A stretch of 64,000 nucleotides of DNA from Endocalyx cinctus. Its lineage: Eukaryota > Ascomycota > Sordariomycetes > Amphisphaeriales > Apiosporaceae. The DNA is taken from the NCBI GenBank assembly GCA_001600455.1, contig BCKC01000003.1:3200315-3264314 (forward strand). The letters run 5' to 3'. Below are positions 11,727 to 21,619 of this stretch, one piece after another. Made by a program: the position numbers and the translations under genes. The notes under the pieces were generated by a model. The model searched no databases, was not told the origin of the DNA, and saw only the letters and a list, made by a program, of their open reading frames with translations. The first letter of the stretch is position 1, and every line of letters starts with the position of its first letter.

Positions 11727-13871
11727 ATGGAGCCTTCTGATAGGGCTTCGCAAGATGAGGTACGTTTTATGTCGGGTGTCAGTTCAGATGAGAGTGAAGA
11801 AATCCAGAGTATCACACTTTCCTCCCGGGGTTCGACGTCCCATTTGCCAAACATAGAAACCCGTCATGATGGCGGCGGTGGGGTTCATGGCTTGGATCAG
11901 CATCGTAATATGATGCTGGCCACTTTACTCGAAGATCACTGTCGATCTCGTGCCGCTGATATCCTCAATGCTGCCAATTCAGGTCATAGATATACAAGGC
12001 ATTCTAAAGAGGTTCAACCGTTGGCGCGGCAATTGTTCGCTCAGGCAAGCGGTGCGCTTGCGTCCAACGGATTTGTCTCTTCGTCTGCTATATCTAATGA
12101 TTCAGAGGATACCCGTCAGCAATACATGTCAGGTCTCAACAATCTTATCACTGCCATGCACTCACCCACTGCTGCCATCACCAATCCTACGCAGGACCTG
12201 ATTGCTCAGACTTCACATCTGAACTTCATGTCCGGTCCGACTAATAACCTTCAATTGAGCATACAGTCTCCCCTGACCCAAATTCCGAGTCACTATCGAA
12301 GGAACTTTGCCGAGGTTTCTCTTTTAGGGAAAGGTGGTTTTGGAAAGGTGTATAGGTGTTGCAACAAGCTCGATAACACCACGTATGCCGTTAAGAAGAT
12401 TTGCCTATCACCAAAGCTGGGCCGAGACTTTTGCGATGGGAAGCACGAAGCCCTTTCCCATATCTTACGTGAAGTACAAGCGTTGGCAAGACTCGACCAC
12501 CCCAATATTATACGATATCAGACTACCTGGTTCGAAGAGCCTCAAGACTCGAGTACGAACCGAAAGTCAAATCCTGGTACGTACCATTACTGTCCAATCC
12601 TTATGATTATTTCCTTATGATTTATTTCTAACCTAAAAACAGCTAGTCCCAGTCTCTCGAGACTAGTGATATCCCCTAAACGTTCACCGCTTCTGCTACA
12701 CAATCGTCCGTTTCGTACCTTAATCGAGAGTGAAAGTGATACCGATCCTACAAAGGCTCTCAGAGAGGAAGATAAACCCGTTAGTGAAGATGTACCCGAC
12801 AATGAAGATGTACCCGTTGATGAAGATGTACCCGACAATGAAGATGTATCCGACGATGAAGATGAACCTGTTTTAGAAACCAAACAGGATGACGACGTTG
12901 AGATCTTGTTTGAAGAAGATGAGCCTGTCTTAGAAACTGAACAGGACGACGGAGTCAATATCGTGTTTGGAGAAGATACACCGTCAAACCCTGAGCCTAA
13001 TGACAGTCAATCCGAGTATTCAGAGCGCGGCTGGACAGAAAAGGCAATAACCGAATTCGAAACCAGAGAAGCTGCGTCGATGGCTGACAACAGCCTCTTT
13101 ACCGATGGCGTAACCCAATCAGAAATTTCGACAAGCGAGCAGGAGCTTAGAGACGTAGATGTTCACGTACTTTATATCCAGATGTCATTTTACCCGATGA
13201 CTTTGGCCCAATATCTCTCTGCCCACGCGCGCAAAAGTGGAGGGCTCAGACATTGCTTCCACTTGAAGCCTACTCTTAGTATGTTTCTGTGCATTTTATC
13301 GGGTGTGCAATACATACACACGAAAGGTATGGTGCACAGAGATATCAAACCCGGCAACATTTTTCTATCCTCGGTGGAAACCACCTGGGAAGGTGGGTAT
13401 TGTGATGTTCACTGTAACGCGTGCTCCAACACCCAGGACCCCCAGTCGTCTACATGGATCAATCCCCGAATCGGGGACTTCGGTCTAGTCACTGATCTCG
13501 CTAACAGTGAGATGTCTCTGGGGTCGACGACGTCCTCCACGGGCCCTGTTGGCACTGCGTATTATCAGTCGCCTACGCAGAGATCTAAAGCCGATGAGAA
13601 AGCCGACATATACGCGCTGGGTGTGGTTCTTGTCGAAATGCTGTGCCCTTTCGGCACCAGCATGGAGCGGGTGGATGTGTTGAAAGGTCTGCAGACCGGT
13701 GTGGTGCCCGGCTGCCTCGGAACCTATATCACCAGCGAAGGTTACGGCCGCGATGTCGTGGCAGATGTGTACGCCTTGATAAAGGCAATGACCCAATTGG
13801 AACCAGATCTCCGATGGGATAGTACGGCGATCGATAAGGCCGTTCGCGAGATTCTTGACAAATGCAAATAG
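11727..13871 (+). CDS. eIF2-alpha kinase, HRI-like
   Basis: Ser/Thr kinase expected to phosphorylate eIF2-alpha and trigger the integrated stress response. Exons are 11727-12576 and 12643-13871 with a 66-nt intron (GTACGT donor, TTTCTAACC branch), giving 692 residues. The start is the ATG at 11727; the GTG two codons earlier is not used. Residues 1-190 are low-complexity Ser/Asn-rich. The N-lobe begins near 195 with the glycine loop LGKGGFGKVY and YAVKKI lysine, and ends near 280 with LREVQALARLDHPNIIRYQTTW. A 190-residue acidic insert then separates the lobes, a hallmark of eIF2-alpha kinases. The C-lobe has HRDIKPGN (near 515), a GDFGL magnesium motif and GTAYYQSPTQRSKADEKADIY. The usual Glu of the APE/SPE motif is Thr here. 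No RWD or HisRS domain is present, which argues against GCN2 and for the HRI branch (S. pombe Hri1/Hri2, Aspergillus IfkB-type). Confidence 0.87.
12789..12974 (+). repeat. In-frame coding tandem repeats in the kinase insert
   Basis: Two nested repeat types lie in frame. An 18-nt unit occurs five times at 12789-12878, encoding DVPDNE, DVPVDE, DVPDNE, DVSDDE and DEPVLE. A 57-nt unit (12861-12917 and 12918-12974) is duplicated, encoding two 19-residue copies that begin DEPVLETKQDD and DEPVLETEQDD. All copies keep frame and acidity. Confidence 0.85.
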
Positions 13872-14419
13872 CTTGTTTGTCCGCTTGTCTGCCTGGAAGT
13901 ATATTTAACAGGAAGTATGTATAACTTGAAGCACGTTTAACCGGAAGCACGTTTAACTGGAAGCACGTTTAACTGGAGTCATGTTTAACTGAAGTCATCT
14001 TTAACTAGCAGCCCGTCCAACTGGGCATCTATTTGCCTAGACACATTGCTTATACTACATACTATACTTAATTAGCTAGCTTGACGACCAAAAGAAGAAT
14101 AATATCCACATTAGCAATTCAATTTTACTTTCTTTTTATGTAGTTCACGAAGTATAACATAACAATCCTGAGCAGATGGAATAACCACCTTAGATGAGTG
14201 GAGTAAGCAGTATATATATATATGTACATGTTGGCACCGGAATAATCTATCTACAGGCGTTGAATAACCAGCGCAGCGAAGAAAGGTAATATTCTAACTC
14301 GGTTGAAATCTATTTACCATAAATCATTATAAACCATGAGTTTGAAACAGACTCCCTTAAGATTATTGAAAATTTTAAACATCTATTAACCCACGAAACA
14401 ACTTTTTATCTAACCTAGA
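13872..14419. other. Intergenic between convergent genes
   Basis: Shared 3' region of the eIF2-alpha kinase (+) and the second MFS gene (-). The first 170 bases are dominated by a 16-bp minisatellite; the rest is AT-rich with a TA microsatellite near 14213-14222. No coding signal. Confidence 0.6.
13894..14037 (+). repeat. 16-bp minisatellite, about nine diverging copies
   Basis: Units of 16 bp sit end to end at 13894, 13910, 13926, 13942, 13958, 13974, 13990, 14006 and 14022. The core copy is TGGAAGCACGTTTAAC (13958-13973); the neighbour at 13942 differs at one base and outer copies progressively diverge, as expected when repeats expand from the middle. The array starts 23 bases after the kinase stop codon, so it probably lies in the 3' UTR. 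Confidence 0.85.
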
Positions 14420-16245
14420 TCAAAATACACTCGCCTTACTCCATTTATTCGCCGCCCTAATCCTCCTGCCGAATACGTAAAAAACAAAAGGAACGGGTAT
14501 CAGCAGGGTAGCGAAGCCGGCAAAGATGCTCGAACCGGGACCGACGCCGACGTTGTGATAAAGGGGGGAGACAACGAGGGGGAATCCGGCGGCGAAAATG
14601 CTTCTCAGAAAAGTGTTGGCGGCGACGGCGCTGGCGGCGTACGTCTGGAAGGTGTCGACGAGGTAGTTGAGGGCGGCCTGGAAGATGGTGTTGAAGCCGC
14701 AGCCCGAGAGGAAGAGGCCGACGACGGGGGCGATCCAGGGGGCCTGGTCCGGGTACGCGGTCCAGCCGGTGACGAACTGGCCCGCGGCGAAGAGGAGCGA
14801 GCCGAGCATCATGGGAGGCAGCCTCCTCTCGGGGACGGCGCGGTCGCCGGCGGCGCGGTACGCGTCGTTGTAGCGGACCTGGTTGAGCACGTTGACGGAG
14901 GCGCCGGCGAGGGAGCCGAGGAAGATGGCGAGGAAGGGCAGCTCGCTCTCGACCAGGGACCAGCCGCGGACCTCGCGAAACACGAAAGGGATGGCGCCTA
15001 GCTGCATGTAGAGGATGCCGTAGCAGAAGCTCGCGTACAGGGCGACGAGGAAGCAGATGGGCGTGCGGAGGAGCTGCACCGGCCGGATCAGAAACTTCCG
15101 CGCCAGCTCGGCCACGCTCACGTCCCACTCCTCGAACCGGGCGTGCAGCGCCCAGTTGCCCGTCTCGTGCCGCAGCCGTCGCGATTTCCGCACCAGGAGG
15201 ACCGGCGCGTACGTCTCGTCTATGAACACGACGGCCATCAGCAGCACAAATGCTTGGAGGATCCCGGTGAGGTACTCGGTCCAGCGCCATCCTAAGCTCG
15301 GTTGTACCACCACAGCAGCGGATACGATCGGTCCCAGGGTAGGCCCGCCAACGACGGCCATCGCGTAACCAGCCATGGCGTATCCGCGGTAAGCTGGAGT
15401 ATAGAGATCTCCTAGCACGCTAAGTAATCGGACAGGATGTTAACGGCTTTATATTTATAAAAAAATAAAAAATAAAAAAAATTAAATACCACTTACCCGC
15501 CTGTATTCGTGACAGGCGCAGAAGCGAAGAACGCTCCCCAGAACCTCGTCAGCATGAGGGTCTGAAAATCCTTAGAGGTAGCAGACGCGAAGGAGAACAG
15601 AATGGCGATAAACATGGGGGTTAAGACGGCCAACCGTCTACCGAAGACCTCCGAGAGCGGGGCCCAGAGCAAAGGGCCGAGACCAAAACCCAGGAGGAAG
15701 AGCGTGGTGCCCAGGGTGGCGACCTGGGAGCTGACGCCGAACTCTTCGGATATATCGGCGGTGCCGGCCGAGTAGGAGGAAGAGGCCCAGCTGGCGGACA
15801 TGGTGACGAGGCCGTAGAGCATGGTGGTGGAGACCTTCTTGCGGGTCGGCCAGTTCAAGGGCCGGTACGGGTCGTCGGGGCCGTCGAAGTCTACCAGCAC
15901 GTCTGGTCCCGTCTTTTGCCGGGCCAAGGGGTGGCTGAAGCGCGGGACCGTGGGCCGGGAGCGGATGGTGGATAGGGCTGATTCGGTGCGAGATATGGTC
16001 CTTTGCAGATCGGTGCCGCTAGCGGCTATGGCGTAGGATGAGTGCTGCTCGGAGAGACATGGCCGGTGACCGTCGTGATTGTGGACTTTCTCGTGGTCTT
16101 CACAACCGCAGCCTTCGGGGGTATCGGGAGGTTCGGAGCTCTCCGAGTTCTCGGAATGTAAGTCATCTTCTTCATCTCCCATCGCCATGTTGTCTATCCT
16201 ATCTTTTTCTAGATCAGGATCAGGTTGAATGCTTGGAGCAGACAT
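14420..16245 (-). CDS. MFS transporter, 12-TM polyamine/multidrug type (DHA1)
   Basis: Predicted H+-coupled efflux pump of the Tpo1/Flr1-like fungal DHA1 group; substrate unknown. Exons are 16245-15497 and 15419-14420, joined by a 77-nt AT-rich intron (GTAAGT donor, CTTAG acceptor), 582 residues. The first 130 residues are a soluble tail with a Cys/His-rich patch (GCGCEDHEKVHNHDGH). PYRPLNWPTRKK precedes TM1, which is the usual entry of this family. APLSEVFGRR is the loop 2-3 motif, the TRFWGAFFAS segment is TM4, and GGPTLGPIV with LGWRWTEYLTG is motif C plus the flanking loop. The C-terminal half has six further helices and a FGRRIRAAN tail. Exon 2 is markedly GC-rich compared with its flanks, which produces long antisense open frames that are not genes. 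It converges with the eIF2-alpha kinase gene. Confidence 0.88.
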
Positions 16246-18107
16246 TTGACAAAGCGTGGTATTGGCTTACTTAAATGCAAGTATGTACTTTACTTTGGAA
16301 AGAAAAAAAAAGAAAAAAGCTGAAGTCACGAACAAAGATTTTTGAGATTTATTGCCGTGTTATTTTCTGACGTAGAATTTATATAACAAAGTGCTTTGTG
16401 CTCCGGTTTCTGCCCATGTCGACCTATACTCATGACGTAGAGCGGGGCCGTAGTTACTACATTAGCTACACAGCATAGCATCTCGGCTTACGATATTAAG
16501 GGCGAGTCCCGAGAAAATCGACACGAGCACTTGCTCCTGTTTTTTTTTTTTTTTCCCTCCTTAAATACGTATTGATAATTTCTCGGATGCGAGGTTCACA
16601 GTCATCTTAAAAGCGAGATAATCCTTATTTTTCGCGTGTGAGAATATAAAAGTGTTCTTTTTCCTTTTCTTTTTTGAATACAAGATGATCAAATTTCGAA
16701 AAGCCAATACCCGTCCATCCTTGAGGTATGGAATGGTATAGAATAATCACTTCGGATAGAAATCTTTACATGATTATCAAGAAAAGAATATTGATATTGT
16801 AAATATATATATATAATGGATACATCATTGGTTAAATGCAACTTTATGGCATCCAATCAAAGACAGTACGTGTCTATATACCTAGGCAGTTTGTAGGATC
16901 CCACGTCTGTATGGCTGTATGGTTAACAGTCTCTTGGTTTCGAGAGACGCAAGGGTATAAGATAAGCGGCGGAACCGAGTACACTGTTATAATGTATAGG
17001 TAAGGTTGTCCCACATAGTACCGAATGAATATTTTGTCTATTAATATTAGCGTTTTTTCGAGTGTGCGTGCTGTGGTGAATTGAGCTGAAATATATGTAG
17101 TTGTTCATTTACTTATCTTCTTCACTCACGTTATAACCTAAAGTTTTGTTTCTCCCTCTCTCTGGCAACGAGTTCGTACAGTATACCAGTATACCAGGAG
17201 TGAATGGGCTCTTAGCCCCCCCACAAACCGCTTTGTCTATCGATGACGACCGGAGGTACCCCGATACGCCGCCGTAAGCAGCGCATAAGCGAACATGGCG
17301 GTCGCGCTAGACTTGATGCAGTTCCTCTCGTGGCCCCGGCTGATCCATAACCTGCCACCAGCCCCCCAAGTTTTCGGGATCGACGGCTTTGATCAGAGCC
17401 GGACCGAGCGGCTTGGCGTATTTTCAAAAAATATTTTCCCGGTATTTCTTAGCGATGGTGAGAGCTCTCGTTATAGAATTGCCTTTCATTAAAGGAGGAA
17501 AGAGTAAGCATGACGTTGCCGTTGTCTGGACACCCTATCGAGCAAGCACGACATCGCATCTTTCGCCGCATTGAGCATGAACGGCACCACCGGAGTCGTG
17601 CCGCGCTCTGCATATTTTACGGCATATTAGATCAGCGCTTAAACTACCATTCTACCATTACATCGCGAGCGCTCCGACCAACCCTAGATTGGGTGCTCGA
17701 CGTTTACCTGAGATACACCGCTTTGAACCAGATTCTAGCCTAAGCCTAGCCTAAGTTATGTCAGACATCACTAGCAACAGCTTCGTTAACCGATATTGCT
17801 GACCATCTTCATTAGAATAGTCTAACGATTGAGTCTCATCCCAGGAACTCATACTATTCTTAAGTTTAGTAAGTTCTTATTCTTCTATGTGTTCAAGCAT
17901 CGTAAATTTTACACCACTCTTAGTATTACTCAATCCATCGCGCGACACCGCATCGCTCCCAAAGTTCTTCAATGGTAATAGTAGCCGGCATCATTATTAA
18001 CTTATCCTCCTTCTCTTCTTTTCTATCATCTTCTTTCTTTTCATGACGAAGACAAAATCTCAGGATGTTCCATACCCCCTGAATACAGTAACTCGGGAAG
18101 GGGGGAC
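16246..18107. other. Intergenic with a hydrolase gene remnant
   Basis: Upstream of the second MFS gene and downstream of the HET gene. Includes a poly-T run (16539-16554), a TA microsatellite near 16804-16815 and, from 17200 to about 17480, a decayed GH105-like gene described separately. The sequence just upstream of the remnant on the minus strand (17480-17760) may hold more of it, but I could not align it convincingly. Confidence 0.55.
17200..17480 (-). pseudogene. Remnant of a GH105-type (unsaturated rhamnogalacturonyl hydrolase-like) gene
   Basis: Reading the minus strand through breaks gives short segments with GH105 character: ALTIAKKYREN (17465-17433), a stop at 17426-17424, then VDPENLGGWWQVMDQPG ending near 17336, a frame change, SSATAMFAYALLTAAY down to about 17266, and a second frame change near 17259 after which YLRSSSIDKAV follows. 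In intact GH105/YteR proteins a GGWWQV.D.PG segment is followed closely by an ES(S/A)A(S/T)AMF.YA helix, so order and spacing agree. One stop and two frameshifts in about 250 bases show the gene is dead. Only this C-terminal portion can be read; the N-terminal two thirds is not evident. The broken reading frame is described only, not restored. The family call is by pattern memory. Confidence 0.55.
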
Positions 18108-20384
18108 CTACACAAGATTAATTGTTTGAGAGTCCCCGGGTAAAGGCAATAAATATTGACCCGCGTCAAACGCACATAATCCAATTCGGTGATAATTCTT
18201 GTGCTCGTCGTTCCTGGTTGGTTCCTCCTTAGCCCCCGTACGATTGACTACCTCTCCCGATGATTCCTTCGGCTCGCAAAGCACAAGATAGTACCTGGCT
18301 TGAAGGTTTTGGGAATAGCCAGCTTCGATCAGAGCAAGGCACGTTATTTCTTGTACTTTGTGTTTTTCGGTTTGCATATCCTTGACTCTATCAACCAAGA
18401 ATGGGGTCTCCAGGAACATTCTCTTTTGATAGTCCCTGATTTGGTCATTCATCAAGTACTCTACAGTCGGCTCTGTTAACATTTTTAATTCCTCGCGGGC
18501 CTTGATGCCTGCCGATTTTCCATTTATTCTAGATGAGATAGACGTTACAGGTCTAACTTGTGATGCTTCAGGTTCTGGGTCCAAATAGATATAATCAAGT
18601 ATATGTGGCGTGGAGTAATGATTTGCAGCGCGATGCCTCGTTGCATGTCGTTCAGGACGGTATCTGTGATATCCATATCGATCGCGGTACTCCGTGTGGA
18701 ACGGCTGGATATTGGTGGGGTTTGCTGGGTCGGATATTCGGGAAGAATTGCTATCATCATGAACTGCTTGTTCTTTAGATGTCTCGGTTCCATCATCTAC
18801 TTCATTTGTACTCCGAATGAAGATTGTACCATCAAGAAGATATCCTTTGATCAATGGGCCGCACAGTGTAATGCGTCCAAAGAACACATCAAATGTGTAG
18901 TTATCATATCTGGTCAAATAGACACTACTACATGTAGCCAGTTCCGACACAACTTCGGACTTTCTTTCGATATATCGCTCAAATGGATGCCACAATCTGT
19001 ATTTTATCGGATCTGAGACTGAAACCCATGACCAGGAAGGTGCAATAACTGGTAGAGATTGACTGGTGGTAGGCTGCGTCTTGCTTGAGGCTTCTCCAGA
19101 ACTTCCGTGTTCCACGAACCATATAAGTGACCGAAGTAGGTCTTTTTTCCAAACCCCTAAAACATACTGGTCATTCAGCCTAGAACTCCATCTCCGCGCG
19201 ACGCCGTTCAGAGCTATCATCTTGTCCCCCATTTTTGATAGATCACGTGAAGTATACTCCTGAACTGCCCTGCGCCATAGCCAATACCACACAGACGGAG
19301 TCTCGGAAGCTTGAGGTATCACGGAGCCAAATAGAAAACGTTTGAACTTGCGATCGTCGTTATCTCTGAATTTGGGAGAGAAATCGCCGAGGATTCCCGT
19401 GGGGCGACGGTCGCAAGCCGATTGATTGAGGCAGTCCCAGAAGACCCCCTGGCTGGTGATGCTCACCACTTTGCGAGACAGTAATTTCTCCTGGAATGCC
19501 CAGCCTCGTTTATCAAGCTCTCCAGACGGTCGATGAGGGAAGTTTCCAGTATCTAACAGTCGTGCCCAGATATCTTCTGGAATGGTCGGGATGCTGGGGC
19601 CATCTAAAACTTGTATTATCTCCGTGTTTTCACCGGTCCGAGTCTGGTGTGTATTTCTTTCGTATGGCTTAAGGGGGCTTATTTTGAGAAGTTGTGACAG
19701 GAATGGTTTGGTAGTGCAAGAATTAACTAGCCGACAACCGTCAACAGAAGCAATGGTAAAGACAGCATTGGAGTACGTGACATCCATCTTGTCCGCTTCT
19801 ATATGCCAGTCGCCCTGGGCTCCCTGCATAATACACTGGTAATCGAACATATCAGCAAAAATATTGATTGTTCATCAGACATGTAACGTACTAGTGAATC
19901 GACCCAGAGGTATCTGATCCCGAGTCGGGAGGTCAAGAAGCAAGCATCTGCTACTACAGGAAGCACATCTTCGGTGGAGAAAGACCGGGCTAAATCAAAC
20001 TCTGTCCTAGCCGTCAATATCACGGACTCCTGTGTCTCAGTAGGCCACCTGTAACTCAATGCCACGTACGGCCCGCGCTTCCCTCGGCCATCTATGATGC
20101 GTAACCGAGCACGGTGTCGGTCAATCTGCTGATCTCGTGTGCGTTCGAGTTGCAGGAATATATCTTACTTAAAATGTTAGTGGTATTAAAATCAAATCTG
20201 CAGTTGGTTTATGAGTACTTTCAAGTCCTTCTGGAACCAGATATGGAAGTATTCCATGCTCCCGCAGCTCTTGAACATTCTTCTCTAAGGAAATAAGCGT
20301 CCTTGAGGGTTTAGTATCGGCCCCCACAGATTGTGCTACAGACTTAAGATACGCGAGCCATTCATTTGGGGAGAGGTCCGACAT
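18108..20384 (-). CDS. HET-domain (heterokaryon incompatibility) protein
   Basis: Exons 20384-20219, 20163-19892 and 19835-18108 give 721 residues. Introns are 55 nt (GTACTC donor, acceptor after a CTAAC branch at the GTAAG end) and 56 nt (GTACGT donor, CCAG acceptor). The HET domain starts at residue 88 with YVALSYRW, followed by the Asp/Ala helix (LPVVADACFLTSRLGIRYLW) and VDSLCIMQ just across intron 2, then the conserved block with YSNAVFTIAS. These are the three classic HET blocks, in order and intact. Later marks include RGWAFQEKLLS, typical of the post-HET region. The remaining 450 residues lack NACHT, WD40 or ankyrin motifs that I can see. Proteins of this family trigger cell death after fusion of incompatible hyphae or act in innate-type recognition; whether this one does is inference. 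No frameshift is present. Confidence 0.9.
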
Positions 20385-21619
20385 TATTACGCGGAATAAA
20401 TATATCGAAGAGTATACTTGACACGGTACATGTTGGCTGTCTTAAAAATTAAAGTGTTTTATTTCTGATTAAATTTTGAATAAATAGAATAGATATACCC
20501 CTCACTAATGGCATTGTACGACGAGGCTGTGCTTATCATAAAATATGCAAGTCGACCCAATCAAGTTACGTTTCCTACTGTACAGTTCGGCTTGCTCAGC
20601 ATCGCATCGTTCCTGAGTGTACGCTGTGATTAACTCCAAGCCGGGGTCGCCTTCAGGACATCAAAGAGGTCACCACGCTGTCCATAGTCGTTTCAATAAA
20701 TCTGCGTGGGGGGAGGCTTCAACATGTCAGTCACTTCTTTCGTAGTGTGCGTAATCGTAATAGCTCCTACTCGATTAGCAGAGAGCCGGCTAAGTGGATA
20801 TATACATTGCAACACCAACCCCCGAAGCCAAAAATATCTGACCTTCAAAGCACTGTGCAGAACAACGTAATTCCAGCTGGGTGGTGCCCAGGTGTAAAGG
20901 GGTACATTCGCTGACAGAGGTAAATCGCACTTTGGGGAATTAAGCCATAGTTAGAATGAATAGAGATATAGAGAATCTGGCCTTCCGGCCGCGAAGTAGA
21001 ACAAGAACTATCGTCTGAAAAACTTTATATCTGAATTGGCTATGGGGCGATGGCTTGATCTGAAGAAACAGTGCCGGATTGTCTTAACGATAGGTGAGAT
21101 TATATACAGCAAACTCAAGAGAGAATGGTGGCATGAGTAATAAAAGACATGCTGTCTACTTTATGCAGCAAAATCGCCATCTTCCGGGACGACCCCGGGC
21201 ACCATTTTTTTTTTTCTCCGTGCGGACCACCGGCCCCGATACCACCTCAGCCGCTCATGACATACTATCGAAGACGCCGGATGCGGTTTTCAAAACAATT
21301 TTACCAGAAAAGAACTGAGTGACCGTGATATTTATATAAGCGTTAAACCATCAGTGGATCTCATTACGTTCTCTCCATATTCTCTCTTTCAATAATTAGC
21401 TAGCTTCATGTGGTATCCTTTCCTATCGTTTCCCTTCCCTTCCCTTCCGTTTCGTTCCGATCCCATTTTCCCCTTAAATATGTACGCAAAAGGGAGCGAG
21501 TGTATTATATGTATACGATAATACGTACCCGGTTATACGGGTCATACGCTTTGCGCGAGTTATATATACAGAAAGACGTTTTCATAAAACCCCCCTTCCT
21601 CCCTTCCCCTATCTCTTTC
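20385..21619. other. Intergenic, HET gene promoter region
   Basis: About 1.2 kb between the HET start (20384) and the 3' end of the F-box/LRR-like gene. There is a short poly-T at 21207-21217 and a TTCCC/TTCCG-rich stretch at 21420-21450. No gene recognised; small open frames have no family features. Confidence 0.5.

Noticed and set aside
14457..15290. 277-codon Arg/Pro-rich frame on the same strand as the second MFS gene
   Set aside because: It is the other reading frame of a GC-rich transporter exon; the MFS frame has the motifs.
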